The translations under genes and the position numbers were made by a program. Shown here one piece after another: positions 38,515-48,287 of a stretch of 64,000 nt of DNA; positions within the stretch are counted from its first letter, which is position 1; the number at the start of each line of letters is the position of its first letter. This DNA comes from Sphingomonas sp. DG1-23 (lineage in GTDB: Bacteria; Pseudomonadota; Alphaproteobacteria; Sphingomonadales; Sphingomonadaceae). The stretch lies in assembly GCF_030730875.1 (NCBI RefSeq), contig NZ_JAVAMA010000008.1, forward strand, positions 124,001 through 188,000, written 5' to 3'. The notes beneath the pieces are model-generated. The model did not search any database. It was not told the DNA's origin and saw nothing but the letters and a program-made list of their open reading frames with translations.

Positions 38515-40623
38515 TTAGAAACGGCGGCGCAGCGAGGCGAGGACGGTGCGATCCTTGCCGAGATAGCAATAGCCTTCGTTGATCGTGCCGGCGGAATAGG
38601 TGCAGTTGGTGTAGGCGTTCTCGTCGAAGATGTTGGCGCCGTTCACCGACAGCGACCATTTGCCGTAGCTGAGTTCAAGCATGGCATCGGCCAAGGTCAC
38701 CGGATCGACCCGATAGAGCTGGTCGAAGCTGACCTTGTCGCTCTGATAGCGCACCCCGGCGCCGACCTTGAGGCCGAGCTCGTCCCCCAGATCGAACCGC
38801 TTCGACGTCCACACCGACGCCTGATGCTCGGGCAGATTCTCTCGCCGGTCGCCGCGCAGGCGGCCATCGACGACCAGGTATTCGGCGCGGGTGTAGCTGT
38901 ACGAGGCAGTGACGTCGAAATCGGCCGGCAGCTTGATATTGGCTTCCGCCTCGATGCCGCGCGACCGGGTAGAGCCGCCCTGGATGAAGTTCTGCAGCTC
39001 GTTCGGATCGGCGATCAGGACATTCTGTTCCTTGATGTCGTAGGCCGCGAGCGTGAACAGCATGCGCGACGAAGGCTGGAACTTGATGCCCGCTTCATAC
39101 TGACGGCCCGACCGCGGGACATAGGCTACGCCGAAGAAGTTCGATCCGAACACGGGCAGGAACGATTCCGAATAATTGAAATAGGGCGACACGCCCTTCA
39201 CCAGATCGGCGATGATGCCGGCGCGAAAGGTCCACGCCTTGTTGGCCTCCAGCTGGACGTTGTTGACGTTCGACTTCACATTGTCGTGCCGCGCGCCGAA
39301 CACCAGCGAGACCCGGTCCCAGGCGCGGATCTGATCCTGGAAATAGAAGCCGGTCTGCGAATTCTTGGTGTCGGTGGTCCAGCCCACGCCGGTTGCGAAG
39401 GGCACGCCGTACACCGGCGCATAGAGATTGAGCCCGGGCGCGGCGCCGAAGCCTTCCTCCTTGTCCTCGCGGAACTCGGTATAGTCGAACCCGGCGAGGA
39501 TCTGGTGCTCGAGCGGTCCGGTGCCGAAGCTCAGCACCAGATTGTTGTCGCTATTGAGGCCGGTATATTGGGCGCGGTTGAGATACCAGGCGCGGTTGGC
39601 GATGGTGCGGCCCGCATCGGCATAAGCGCCGCCGAAGCCGGTATAGCCGAACACTTCCTGATAGTCGGTGTCCTGCTCGAAGGTGCGGTTGCGGCTGCTG
39701 AACGTCAGATTGTCGTTGAAACGATGCGTCACCAATAGCGACAGCGCATAATGGCTCGAGCGGGTGTGGTTGAAGTCCGGCTCGCCCAGATAGAAATCGT
39801 CGGAGATGCGGGTGGCGCCGCTGCCGTCGACCGTTTTGCTGGTCGGCAGATAGGTCTGGCTGCCCAGCTTGTCGCGCTGATACAATCCGATGAAGGTCAC
39901 TTCGGTGTCCGGACCGGGCCGGAGCGTGACTGCCGGCATGACCGTGATGCGATCATTCTTCTGCCCCGGCTGCTGCAGGTCCGCGTCGCGGTACAGACCG
40001 ACCAGCCGCGCCGAGACGCCGTCGACGATCGGGCCGGTGATGTCGAGCTGCGCCTGCTTGTAATCGTCGGTGCCGTAGGTGACGCCGACCTCGCCGCCGA
40101 AATCCTCCCCCGGCCGCTTGCTGATCGAATTGAGGATGCCGCCCGCGCCACCGCCGCCGTACAAGGTCGACGAAGGGCCGCGCAGCAGCTCGGCGCGCTC
40201 GACGGTGAAGATTTCCAGCCGCCCGCCATAGATGAAGCCGGGCATACGATTGAGGCCGTCAAGATATTGCTCCGCGCCGGTGCCGCGCACCGCGAGGAAG
40301 TCACCGCGGGTGTCGACGCCGTTCAGCTCGCTGGTGGCGCCCGCGCTGTAGCGGATCACGTCCTGCAAATTGACCGCGGCGCGATCCTGGAAATCCTCGC
40401 TGGTGATGACGCTCACCGACTGCGGGACCTGGGTCAGCGGCGTATCGGTCTTGGTGCCCGAAAGCGCGCTGCCGGTCACCACGATGTCATCTTCGCCGTT
40501 CACATCCGGTGCGTCCTGGGCCAGCGCGGCATTGGCCCAGGCAAGTGTGGCGCAGGCCGACAGCAGCCCAAACCGCAGTCGTTTCGTTCTCAGGGAACCG
40601 CGTATTTCGAACTGCCGTACCAT
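38515..40623 (-). CDS. TonB-dependent outer-membrane receptor (siderophore-type)
   Basis: A 702-aa receptor. Signal peptide ends WANAALAQD. A TonB box-like region DDIVVTGSAL precedes the plug (TPLTQVPQSVSVITSEDFQDRAAVNLQDVIRYS, RGPSSTLYGGGGAGGILNSISKRP). A 22-strand barrel follows, ending in Phe (LASLRRRF). The plug sequence is that of the TonB-siderophore subclass, but its neighbours are catabolic, so it may carry a nitrogen-rich or metal-bound nutrient. ATG 40623 has AAGGGG 6 nt upstream. Same strand as the MalT-like regulator and the amidohydrolase. Confidence 0.92.
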   Translation of the reverse strand: MVRQFEIRGSLRTKRLRFGLLSACATLAWANAALAQDAPDVNGEDDIVVTGSALSGTKTDTPLTQVPQSVSVITSEDFQDRAAVNLQDVIRYSAGATSELNGVDTRGDFLAVRGTGAEQYLDGLNRMPGFIYGGRLEIFTVERAELLRGPSSTLYGGGGAGGILNSISKRPGEDFGGEVGVTYGTDDYKQAQLDITGPIVDGVSARLVGLYRDADLQQPGQKNDRITVMPAVTLRPGPDTEVTFIGLYQRDKLGSQTYLPTSKTVDGSGATRISDDFYLGEPDFNHTRSSHYALSLLVTHRFNDNLTFSSRNRTFEQDTDYQEVFGYTGFGGAYADAGRTIANRAWYLNRAQYTGLNSDNNLVLSFGTGPLEHQILAGFDYTEFREDKEEGFGAAPGLNLYAPVYGVPFATGVGWTTDTKNSQTGFYFQDQIRAWDRVSLVFGARHDNVKSNVNNVQLEANKAWTFRAGIIADLVKGVSPYFNYSESFLPVFGSNFFGVAYVPRSGRQYEAGIKFQPSSRMLFTLAAYDIKEQNVLIADPNELQNFIQGGSTRSRGIEAEANIKLPADFDVTASYSYTRAEYLVVDGRLRGDRRENLPEHQASVWTSKRFDLGDELGLKVGAGVRYQSDKVSFDQLYRVDPVTLADAMLELSYGKWSLSVNGANIFDENAYTNCTYSAGTINEGYCYLGKDRTVLASLRRRF

Positions 40624-40792
40624 ATGCCACCCCTTGTGAAGTCGTTGTGAATTCATTGCTGATCCCGGCGCGCAGTGCGTTGCATGCGCCAGTCCTCCCA
40701 TCGGCATTCAACAACACGGGCGTGGCAACGCCACGCGCAAATCAGGGTAAGCAAGGGGCGAAGACGGGTAAGCTCGCAGAGGCAAGCGGGTG

Positions 40793-43537
40793 TCAGGCGG
40801 AGGGCGTTTCGGTGCCCGGCAGGAAACCCCGCTCGCGCGAGACGCGCACCGCATCGCGGCGCTTGTTGACCCCGATCTTGCGGAAAACCGATTTGAGCCG
40901 GTATTTTACCGTGTCCGGCGACATACCGATCAGCCGGGCGATCTCCTTGTTCGAATAACCGTAGCTCAGATGCGCGAGGATCGCCGTTTCGGCTTGGTTG
41001 AGCGCATCGTCGTCGACCGGCGCCGCGGCGCGGACGGCGACGGCGCGGGAGAGATTGCGCAGGAACTGGGCGCGGAAGCGATCGATCCGCGGGGCGCCGC
41101 CGAGCGCCGCCTCGACCAATTCGCGCGAAAAACGCCGCGCATCGACGAACGGGCGGACCACGCCCTGGAACATCGCGACGCCGACCGCCTCGTCGAAACA
41201 AGCCTGCGCCCGACCCCCGTCGCCCGCCTGGCGCAGGCCATGCGCGCGGAGCAGATTGACGTCGATCAGCAGCCGTCCCGCGCCGTGCTGGCTGGCCCAG
41301 CGGTGCATATGCGCGAGATCCCCAAGCGCGGTCGCGTGATCGCCGCCCAGCAGATGCAATTGCGCGCGGCACATCGCGGCGGCAACCGCCACTGCGCGAT
41401 AGCGCGGCGATTCCTCGCGCATCGGCTCCGCAAGCGCGTCGAGCCCGATGCGCTCGGCCATTGCCCTCGCGGGGGCGAGGTCTGGCGCGTGGAGCAGCAG
41501 CAGCTCGAGCTCGCACAGATCGGTGAGCAAGCCGAGCTGATGGAAGCGCCGGCGTTCGGCGGTGCGCCGCGCGCGATCGAGCAATGCCTGCGCCGCGGCA
41601 AGCGCACCGTCGCCGGCCGCCGCGCGGGCGGCGGTGAAATAAGCGGCGGCATAGACGTCGACCCAGCCGTCGAACAATTCCATGTGCGGCAGCGCCCATT
41701 CGAGCAAGGCGAGCGCCTCGGGTGCGCGATCCTGCTCATAGAGCAGTTCCGCCTCGAACGCCGCGCAGTTGGCCGCGAGGTCCGATCGCGCGCCGAAGTC
41801 GCGCTCGATTTCTTCGCGCGCGTCGGCGAGGATCGTCGCGGCGTCCTGCATGCGGCCTTGGGCGCGCTTGATCCGCGCCTCGTGGAAGCGCGTGAACAGG
41901 TCCGAATATAGTGAGCCCAGCGCCTGATAATGCTCGCGCGCGGCGAGCGTCGGTTGGAGCGCGCGCTCCAGCCAGCCGCCTTCGTAATATTTTGCGCCCA
42001 GCGTCTCGTAGAAATTGGCGAGCACCAGATGATCGTCGGTCGGCAGCGTGCGGAGCAGCGCCTCGCGCTCAAGCAAGGTCTCGAACGTCATCGGTAAATT
42101 CTCATATTCGACCAGCACGTCGCCGACTACGCGGATCTCGGTCCATAGATCGGCGGAGAGATCGGGGGCCGCGTTCGCGACGAAGCGATCGTAATCGGCG
42201 CGGGCGACTTCCATCTGGCCACGCTTCACCTCGAGATAGATATTCGCCAGCAATAGCCGCGGGCGGGCGGCGATGGTGGCGGCGGGCAGTTCGGCGAGGC
42301 CACGCTCGACCAGGCCTTGAAAGCCCTGCGGGATCAGCCGCCACCCGCCAGCATCCTCGAGCACCGTCGCAAGCAGCGCGTCGTCGCCGGCCTGGACGGC
42401 ATGATTTACCGCTTCGACCACTTCGCCCCGCTCGGCGAACCACAAGGCCGCCCGCCGCTGCAGCGTGCGGAACAACGCGGCGTCGCCGCGGGCGAGGCGT
42501 TCGCGCAGATATTCGGCGAACAGCTGGTGATAGCGATAGGCCTGGCGATCGGGCGAAACCGGCGTGAGCACCACGCCCTGCTGCTCGAGCCGCTCGAGCA
42601 GTAGCCAGCCGTCGTGGCGATCGCACAGCAAATTGATCGTGTCGCCGGTGAGATGGTCGAGCAGCGCAGTGCGCAGGACGACCTGCTGCGTCTCCTCGGT
42701 TAAGGTCATCAGCACCTGCTCGGAAAGGTAGCGCGCCAGTTCCGGGCTCGCGCCGCTGAAATGCGCGACGAGCTGGCGGGGATCGGCGCCGCGCTTCAAC
42801 GAGAGCGCAGTGAGCTGGAGCGCGATCGCCCAGCCTTCGGTACGCTCGACGATGCGCGCCACGTCGTCGCCCGCGAGCGCGACGCCGTCGCCGCGCGCGA
42901 GCAATGCCCCGGCTTCCTCGGCGGAGAATTTGAGGTCCTCGGCATGGAGCTCGAGCAATTGCTCCTCGGCCGCGAGCAGCGACTGGCCGAGCCAGGGATA
43001 ATCGCGCGAGGCGATGATGAAGTGGCAGTTGGGCGGTGCGAGCTGGATCAGCGCCTTGAGGAACTCGCCGACCGGCGCGCCTTCGGCGAGATGGAGATCG
43101 TCGAGGATCAGCACCACCCGGCGCGGTTCGCGCGCGAGGCGATTGATGATCGCGGACAAGGCGGCGCGCGGTGGCAGATCGGCCAGCTTGCGTTCGCCCT
43201 CGGCATCCATGCCGTCCACCGCGAGCGCAATATACTGGGCGAGGCGCCCGGGATCGGCATCGTCGCGTTCGAGGGTTAGCCACGCGACCAGCGTTTCGTC
43301 GCCATCGACCCGGGCGCGCCACTGCGAAAGCAGGCTAGTCTTGCCATAGCCGGCGGGGGCGTGGATGAGCGTGAGGCGCCGCGTCAGCGCGCCGTCGAGC
43401 CGCGCGAGCAGCGCATCGCGCCGCACCTGATTCCCCATCCAGGCGGGAGGCGCGATCTTCGTGGGGATCAGTTCATCCACTTTGCCGTCCTGTCGCCAAA
43501 GCTCCTCGTCGCTTTCCGGCATCCGCTCCGTCGGCAA
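40793..43537 (-). CDS. MalT-like LuxR-family ATPase regulator
   Basis: A 914-aa STAND-type regulator. Walker A APAGYGKTSLL at about 60-70, Walker B VVLILDDLHL, HHRL-like and AYRYHQLFAEYLRERL (winged helix end), then a long TPR-like helical middle (residues 400-830). C-terminal LuxR HTH: LNQAETAILAHLSYGYSNKEIARLIGMSPDTVKYRLKSVFRKIG. MalT-type proteins are activated by a small inducer plus ATP. It is divergent from the hydantoinase operon and upstream of the TonB receptor, so it likely activates both. The start is 43537 or 43522. Confidence 0.9.
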   Translation of the reverse strand: MPTERMPESDEELWRQDGKVDELIPTKIAPPAWMGNQVRRDALLARLDGALTRRLTLIHAPAGYGKTSLLSQWRARVDGDETLVAWLTLERDDADPGRLAQYIALAVDGMDAEGERKLADLPPRAALSAIINRLAREPRRVVLILDDLHLAEGAPVGEFLKALIQLAPPNCHFIIASRDYPWLGQSLLAAEEQLLELHAEDLKFSAEEAGALLARGDGVALAGDDVARIVERTEGWAIALQLTALSLKRGADPRQLVAHFSGASPELARYLSEQVLMTLTEETQQVVLRTALLDHLTGDTINLLCDRHDGWLLLERLEQQGVVLTPVSPDRQAYRYHQLFAEYLRERLARGDAALFRTLQRRAALWFAERGEVVEAVNHAVQAGDDALLATVLEDAGGWRLIPQGFQGLVERGLAELPAATIAARPRLLLANIYLEVKRGQMEVARADYDRFVANAAPDLSADLWTEIRVVGDVLVEYENLPMTFETLLEREALLRTLPTDDHLVLANFYETLGAKYYEGGWLERALQPTLAAREHYQALGSLYSDLFTRFHEARIKRAQGRMQDAATILADAREEIERDFGARSDLAANCAAFEAELLYEQDRAPEALALLEWALPHMELFDGWVDVYAAAYFTAARAAAGDGALAAAQALLDRARRTAERRRFHQLGLLTDLCELELLLLHAPDLAPARAMAERIGLDALAEPMREESPRYRAVAVAAAMCRAQLHLLGGDHATALGDLAHMHRWASQHGAGRLLIDVNLLRAHGLRQAGDGGRAQACFDEAVGVAMFQGVVRPFVDARRFSRELVEAALGGAPRIDRFRAQFLRNLSRAVAVRAAAPVDDDALNQAETAILAHLSYGYSNKEIARLIGMSPDTVKYRLKSVFRKIGVNKRRDAVRVSRERGFLPGTETPSA

Positions 43538-43701
43538 GTCTAGGCTTTGAATTGCGGTGCGCTCAAGGCTACCATAACAAGAATTACCCGATTGGGCGGG
43601 TCAATTACCCGAACCAGCTGTCCCGGCACCCGTTTTACGAGTTGCGCGCCGAACGACGCGGCACCTACCCACAAGGGGTTACCGGGGCAGGAGTGAGGTC
43701 A

Positions 43702-45327
43702 GTGCGCATTGGTGTCGATGTGGGGGGCACGAATACCGACGCGGTGCTGATGGACGGGAGCGAGGTGCGCGCCTGGACCAAGCAGCCGACCACCGCCGAT
43801 GTGAGTTCGGGAGTCGCTGCGGCGATCACCGCGGTGCTAGGACAGGCGGGGGTGACGCCGGGCACGATCGCATCGGTGATGATCGGCACCACCCATTTCG
43901 CCAACGCTTTGGTCGAGCGCAGCCAACTCGACCGGGTCGGGGTGCTCCGGCTGGCAAGCCCCTCGGGCGAGGCGCTGCCGCCGATGACCGGCTGGCCGAC
44001 CGATCTGACCGCGCGGATCGGCGACCACGTGTTCCTGCTTCCCGGAGGCTATGAAATGGACGGGCGCGAGATCGCCCCGCTCGACGAGGCGAAGGTGCGC
44101 GACGCCGCGCTCACCTTGCGGTCGGCCGGCGTCGACGCGATAGCGATCAGCTGTGCTTTCGCGCCGATCAACGCGGCGATGGAAGACCGCGCGGCTACGA
44201 TCGTGCGGCAGGTGCATCCGGATGCCGTGGTCACTGTCTCCAGTGCGATCGGCCGGATCGGCTTCATCGAGCGTGAGAATGCGGCGATCCTCAACGCCGC
44301 GCTGACCAGCCTCGCGGGCCGGGTGATCGCGTCCTTCGAGCGTGCGCTGGCGGAAATCGGGGTGTCCGCGCCGCTCTACATCTCGCAGAACGACGGTACC
44401 TTGATCTCGGCGGCGCAGGCGGCGACCTATCCGGTGCTGACGATCGGATCGGGGCCGACCAACTCGATGCGCGGCGCCGCCTTCCTGACCGGCGTCACCG
44501 ACGCGATCGTGATGGATGTCGGCGGCACCACCACTGACGTCGGCGTGCTGGTGGGCGGCTTTCCGCGCGAATCCTCGATCGCAGTCGATATCGGCGGGGT
44601 GCGCACCAATTTCCGCATGCCCGACATCCTTGCGATCGGGTTGGGCGGCGGCACGCGGGTCCATCTCGATCCTGCGCTGTACGAAGCGGCGGCGCTGGAC
44701 GCGGCGGCGCTGCGGGTCGGTCCGGACTCGGTGGGCTTCCGCATCGCCGAGGATGCGATGCTGTTCGGCGGAGACACGCTGACGACGAGCGACGTGGCGG
44801 TCGCCACCGGCCGTGCCGCGTTCGGCGATCCGTCGCGCCTGCCCGCGCTGAACGATGCAGTGCTGCAGACGGTGTGGCAGCGAATCCAGACGATGCTGGC
44901 CGACGCTGTCGACCGCATGAAGACCGCTCGCGGCGACGTGACGATCCTCGCAGTGGGCGGCGGCAGTTTCCTGATTCCGGATATGCTGAAGGGCGCCGCC
45001 AAAGTGATCCGTCCGCCGCATGCGGGGGTGGCGAATGCAGTGGGAGCGGCGATCGCGCAGATCGGCGCCCAGGTCGAGCAGCTCGTCAGCTATGACAGGG
45101 TGCCGCGCGCCACGGTGATCGCGCAGCTGTCCGACGAGGCGCGCGCGCGTGTCGCGGCGGCGGGAGGCGATATTGGGAAGGTACAGATCGTGGACGTCGA
45201 TGAAGTGTTTCTGAGCTATATGCCCGGCCGGGCCGCGCAAGTGCGGGTCCGCGCGGTGAGCGATCTCGTCAAGAGCCGCCCTGCGGGCGTCACCCCCGAT
45301 GCGATTTTTGCCGCCCATGCGCATTGA
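43702..45327 (+). CDS. hydantoinase/oxoprolinase family protein (HyuA-like)
   Basis: A 541-aa protein. N-terminal hydantoinase/oxoprolinase domain RIGVDVGGTNTDAVLMDG (acidic, ATP-binding), GTTHFANALVERSQ, then the A domain SNDGTLISAAQAATYPVLTIGSGPTNSMRGA and MDVGGTTTDVGVLVGG. The family opens hydantoin, oxoproline or N-heterocycle rings with ATP. GTG 43702 has AGGAG 8 nt upstream; earlier frames run into the regulator promoter. First gene of a tight operon (the next gene overlaps by 11 bases). It is shorter than standard HyuA (about 700), as is usual for forms paired with DUF917. Confidence 0.88.
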   Translation: MRIGVDVGGTNTDAVLMDGSEVRAWTKQPTTADVSSGVAAAITAVLGQAGVTPGTIASVMIGTTHFANALVERSQLDRVGVLRLASPSGEALPPMTGWPTDLTARIGDHVFLLPGGYEMDGREIAPLDEAKVRDAALTLRSAGVDAIAISCAFAPINAAMEDRAATIVRQVHPDAVVTVSSAIGRIGFIERENAAILNAALTSLAGRVIASFERALAEIGVSAPLYISQNDGTLISAAQAATYPVLTIGSGPTNSMRGAAFLTGVTDAIVMDVGGTTTDVGVLVGGFPRESSIAVDIGGVRTNFRMPDILAIGLGGGTRVHLDPALYEAAALDAAALRVGPDSVGFRIAEDAMLFGGDTLTTSDVAVATGRAAFGDPSRLPALNDAVLQTVWQRIQTMLADAVDRMKTARGDVTILAVGGGSFLIPDMLKGAAKVIRPPHAGVANAVGAAIAQIGAQVEQLVSYDRVPRATVIAQLSDEARARVAAAGGDIGKVQIVDVDEVFLSYMPGRAAQVRVRAVSDLVKSRPAGVTPDAIFAAHAH

Positions 45328-46417
45328 TCGCGCGGCGCTCGCCGATCTCGCCACCGGCGCGGCGTTTCTGGGATCGGGCGGGGGCGGAGATCCCTATTAT
45401 GCGATGCTCCTCGGCGAGGCGGAACTCGTCCGCCGCGGCAGCTTCGAACTGGTGACGCTAAATGCGCTGCCAGACGACGCGCTGGTCGTGCCGTGCGGCT
45501 GGGTCGGCGCACCGACGGTCTCGGTCGAGAAGTTGCCGAGCGGCAAGGAGGCGATGGCGGGCCTGCTGCGGCTGGAGGCGATGCTCGGCCGCCAGATCGA
45601 CGCGGTGATGCCGATCGAGATCGGCGGCAGCAACGGGCTGGCGCCGCTGGTCGCCGCCGCCGAATTGGGGGTGCCGGTGGTCGATGCCGACGGCATGGGC
45701 CGCGCCTTTCCAGAATCGCAGATGGCGATCTTCAACATCCACGGGATTTCGGCCTGCCCCTCGGTGGTGACCGCGGCGTCGGGATCGCTGACGGTGATCG
45801 AGACCTCGGACAATGTCGAGCATGAGAGGCTGGCGCGCGCGTTGGCGATCGCGCTGGGCGGCATCGCGCACATGGTCGAATATCCGCTGAACGGCGCCCA
45901 GGCCAAGGCCTATGCAGTGCCCGGCAGCATTTCGGCTGCGATCGCGATCGGCGCGGCGATCCGGCAGGCGCGCGCGGCGAGTGAGGATCCGTTCGAGGCC
46001 TTGTTCGCGGCGTTGTGGGAGAGCGGGCTCTATTCACATGCCGGCGTGCTGTTCGACGGCAAGATCACCGATCTCGAGCGAGAGACGCGGGGCGGCTTTT
46101 CGGTCGGTCGAATCGTGATCGAGGCGTTCGACGGCCGGTCGCACGTCGAGGTCGATTTCCAGAACGAGAATCTGCTCGCGCGACGCGACGGCCGGATCGT
46201 CGCGATGGTGCCCGACATATTGACGGTGATGGACCGCGAAACCGCCGACAGCATCACCACCGAACGGCTCAAATACGGCCAGCGGGTCAAATTGGTCGGC
46301 GCCGCCGCGCCGGCGATGCTGCGCACGGCGCGCGCCCTGGAATTCGTCGGGCCCAGCGCCTTCGGTTACCCCGAGGCCTATGCCCCGATCGAGCAGCTGA
46401 ACGGGTGGAGCACATGA
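45317..46417 (+). CDS. DUF917 (S-methyl thiohydantoin desulfurase-like) protein
   Basis: A 366-aa protein of the DUF917 family: AAFLGSGGGGDPYYAMLLGE, VPCGWVGAPTVSVEKLPSG, VMPIEIGGSNGLAPLVAAAELGVPVVDADGMGRAFPE. The family has been described as S-methyl thiohydantoin desulfurase and nearly always follows a hydantoinase_A-type gene, as here (11-base overlap). It may act as a partner domain of the short HyuA-like protein. The end overlaps the permease gene by 4 bases. Function in this operon: hydantoin/thiohydantoin breakdown, inferred. Confidence 0.82.
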   Translation: MRIDRAALADLATGAAFLGSGGGGDPYYAMLLGEAELVRRGSFELVTLNALPDDALVVPCGWVGAPTVSVEKLPSGKEAMAGLLRLEAMLGRQIDAVMPIEIGGSNGLAPLVAAAELGVPVVDADGMGRAFPESQMAIFNIHGISACPSVVTAASGSLTVIETSDNVEHERLARALAIALGGIAHMVEYPLNGAQAKAYAVPGSISAAIAIGAAIRQARAASEDPFEALFAALWESGLYSHAGVLFDGKITDLERETRGGFSVGRIVIEAFDGRSHVEVDFQNENLLARRDGRIVAMVPDILTVMDRETADSITTERLKYGQRVKLVGAAAPAMLRTARALEFVGPSAFGYPEAYAPIEQLNGWST

Positions 46418-47688
46418 CCGAGCAAGCCGGCGAACTGCACGCGCATAGCCCGGTTCCCGAAGGGGTGACCGTTCCCGGTTGGCGCGTCGGATTGATCGTC
46501 GCGAGTTTCTCGATCGGGCTGCCGGACTTTCTCAACGGGGCGCACAACGCGCTCGCGCTGGGGTTGCGGGGTGCCGTCGGCGCGGCGTTCCTCGCGGCGC
46601 TGATCCTGTGCGTCGGCGGATGCTTCACCGCGGTGGTCAGCGTGCGAACGCGGCTGTCGACCTATCTGCTCGTCCGCCGCTCGTTCGGCATCGGCGGCGC
46701 CGCGCTAATCAACACCGTGATCGCGCTGATCCATTTCTGCTGGTTCGGCGTGAATGCCTCCTTCTTCGGCGAAGCGATCATGCAGGCGGCCGAGGCCAAC
46801 GGGCTGGCCGGCAACTTTACGCTGTCCGTCATCCTCGGCAGCGCGCTGATGACCGCGTCGACGATCATCGGTTTCAAGGCACTCGACCGGCTCGCAGTGG
46901 TGGCGGTGCCGGTGCTTGCCGTAATCCTTGCATTGGTGGTCTGGGCCTCGCTCGACCGCTACGGTATGGTCACCACCCCGGCATCCGCTCCGGCCGAACC
47001 GATGGGGTTCGGCATCGCAATCTCGGCACTGATCGGCGCCTATATGCTCGCAGTGGCGACGATGCCCGATCTGTCGCGCTACACCCGCACCACGCGCGGT
47101 GCGATCGCCAGCATGGTGCTGTCCTTTCCCATCGCCACGCCGCTGATGATGACCGCCGCCGCGATCCCCGCGCTCGCCACCGGCGAGACGAGCATCATGA
47201 AGCTGGTGACGCAGTTCGGCTTCGGCACGCCGGTATTGTTCCTCCTCGTGCTGCCCACCTGGACGGTCAACGCGCTCAACCTTTATTCGTCGAGCCTGTC
47301 GCTCGGGACTACCTTCCCACGCGTGCGGCCGTGGCTGTTCACCGTGCTCGGCGGCACGATCGGCGCCGCTTTCGCGCTGATGGGGATTCTCGACGCGTTC
47401 ATTCCCTTCCTGCTGTTCCTCGGGCTGATCATCCCCCCGATCGCCGCGATCTATGTGATCGACGCGCTCACCATTTGGCGCGGCGCGGACTCCGCCGCCT
47501 CGATCGCCGCGGTGCCGGCGGTGCGCTGGCCGGCGCTGGCGACGTGGCTGGGATCGATCATTGTCGCGGTGCTCGCCGCCTATCAGGGTTGGACGGCCAC
47601 CACGGTGCCGGCGCTCGATGCCACGATCTTCGCCGCCCTGGTCTATGCGCTGGTACGCCGGCGATTTGGGGCAGGAGCGCGCGGGTGA
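46414..47688 (+). CDS. NCS1-family nucleobase/hydantoin permease
   Basis: A 424-aa inner-membrane protein with about 12 TM helices. It has VASFSIGLPDFLNGAHNALALGLRGAVGAAF, VRTRLSTYLLVRRSFGIGGAALINTVIALIHFCWFGVNASFFGEA and MPDLSRYTRTTRGAIASM, the NCS1 (CodB/Mhp1-like) signatures. It probably imports the hydantoin-like substrate with Na+ or H+. ATG 46414 overlaps the DUF917 stop (ATGA). This is the uptake step next to the ring-opening enzymes. Confidence 0.87.
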   Translation: MTEQAGELHAHSPVPEGVTVPGWRVGLIVASFSIGLPDFLNGAHNALALGLRGAVGAAFLAALILCVGGCFTAVVSVRTRLSTYLLVRRSFGIGGAALINTVIALIHFCWFGVNASFFGEAIMQAAEANGLAGNFTLSVILGSALMTASTIIGFKALDRLAVVAVPVLAVILALVVWASLDRYGMVTTPASAPAEPMGFGIAISALIGAYMLAVATMPDLSRYTRTTRGAIASMVLSFPIATPLMMTAAAIPALATGETSIMKLVTQFGFGTPVLFLLVLPTWTVNALNLYSSSLSLGTTFPRVRPWLFTVLGGTIGAAFALMGILDAFIPFLLFLGLIIPPIAAIYVIDALTIWRGADSAASIAAVPAVRWPALATWLGSIIVAVLAAYQGWTATTVPALDATIFAALVYALVRRRFGAGARG

Positions 47689-48287
47689 GTCCTTCGCCCT
47701 TCGGACGCTATGCCGATGCCGACGTCCAGGCGCTGATCGCCGAATTTCCGCTCGCCTGGGTCACTGCCGCAGGGCGCCCTGCCGTGGCGAGTCTGTTGCC
47801 GCTGATCGGCGAATATGACGGCCACGGCCGGCTGGTTACACTGCTCGGCCATTGCGCGCGGTCCAATTCGCTCCATGCCGCTTTGGTTTCCGATCCGCGT
47901 GCGGTGCTGCTGTTTCGGGGGCCGCAGGGCTATGTCTCGCCAGAGCATGCCGGCCGGCGCGACTGGGGACCGACGTGGAACTATGCCCAGTTGATCGTCG
48001 AGGCGGAGATCCGCTTCGACCCCCACCTCACCGAGGAGGCGCTCGACATGCTGACCGACGCGATCGAGGCCGGGCGGCCCGCGCCGTGGCGGAAGGAGGA
48101 ACTGGGCCCGCGCTACACCGGCTTGCTCGCCCAGATCATTGGCTTCCGCGCACACGTCACTGGTGCACAGGGTCTTTTCAAGCTCGGCCAGGACGAACGC
48201 CCCGAGACGCTACAGTCGATCCTCGCCACGCATCCGGACCCGGAGCTGCGCCGCTGGATGGAGCGGTTTAACCCGGGCCGGTCCTGA
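47685..48287 (+). CDS. PaiB-type FMN-binding negative regulator-like protein
   Basis: A 200-aa protein: LIAEFPLAWVTAAGRPAVASLLPLIGEYD, GHCARSNSLHAAL, VLLFRGPQGYVSPEHAG, WNYAQLIVEAEIRF and LGQDERPETLQSI match PaiB (FMN-binding split barrel). Bacillus PaiB affects sporulation genes; in proteobacteria the family occurs in catabolic operons. GTG 47685 overlaps the permease stop (GTGA). The last 20 bases overlap, tail to tail, the convergent CoA-transferase gene. Confidence 0.82.
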   Translation: MSPSPFGRYADADVQALIAEFPLAWVTAAGRPAVASLLPLIGEYDGHGRLVTLLGHCARSNSLHAALVSDPRAVLLFRGPQGYVSPEHAGRRDWGPTWNYAQLIVEAEIRFDPHLTEEALDMLTDAIEAGRPAPWRKEELGPRYTGLLAQIIGFRAHVTGAQGLFKLGQDERPETLQSILATHPDPELRRWMERFNPGRS

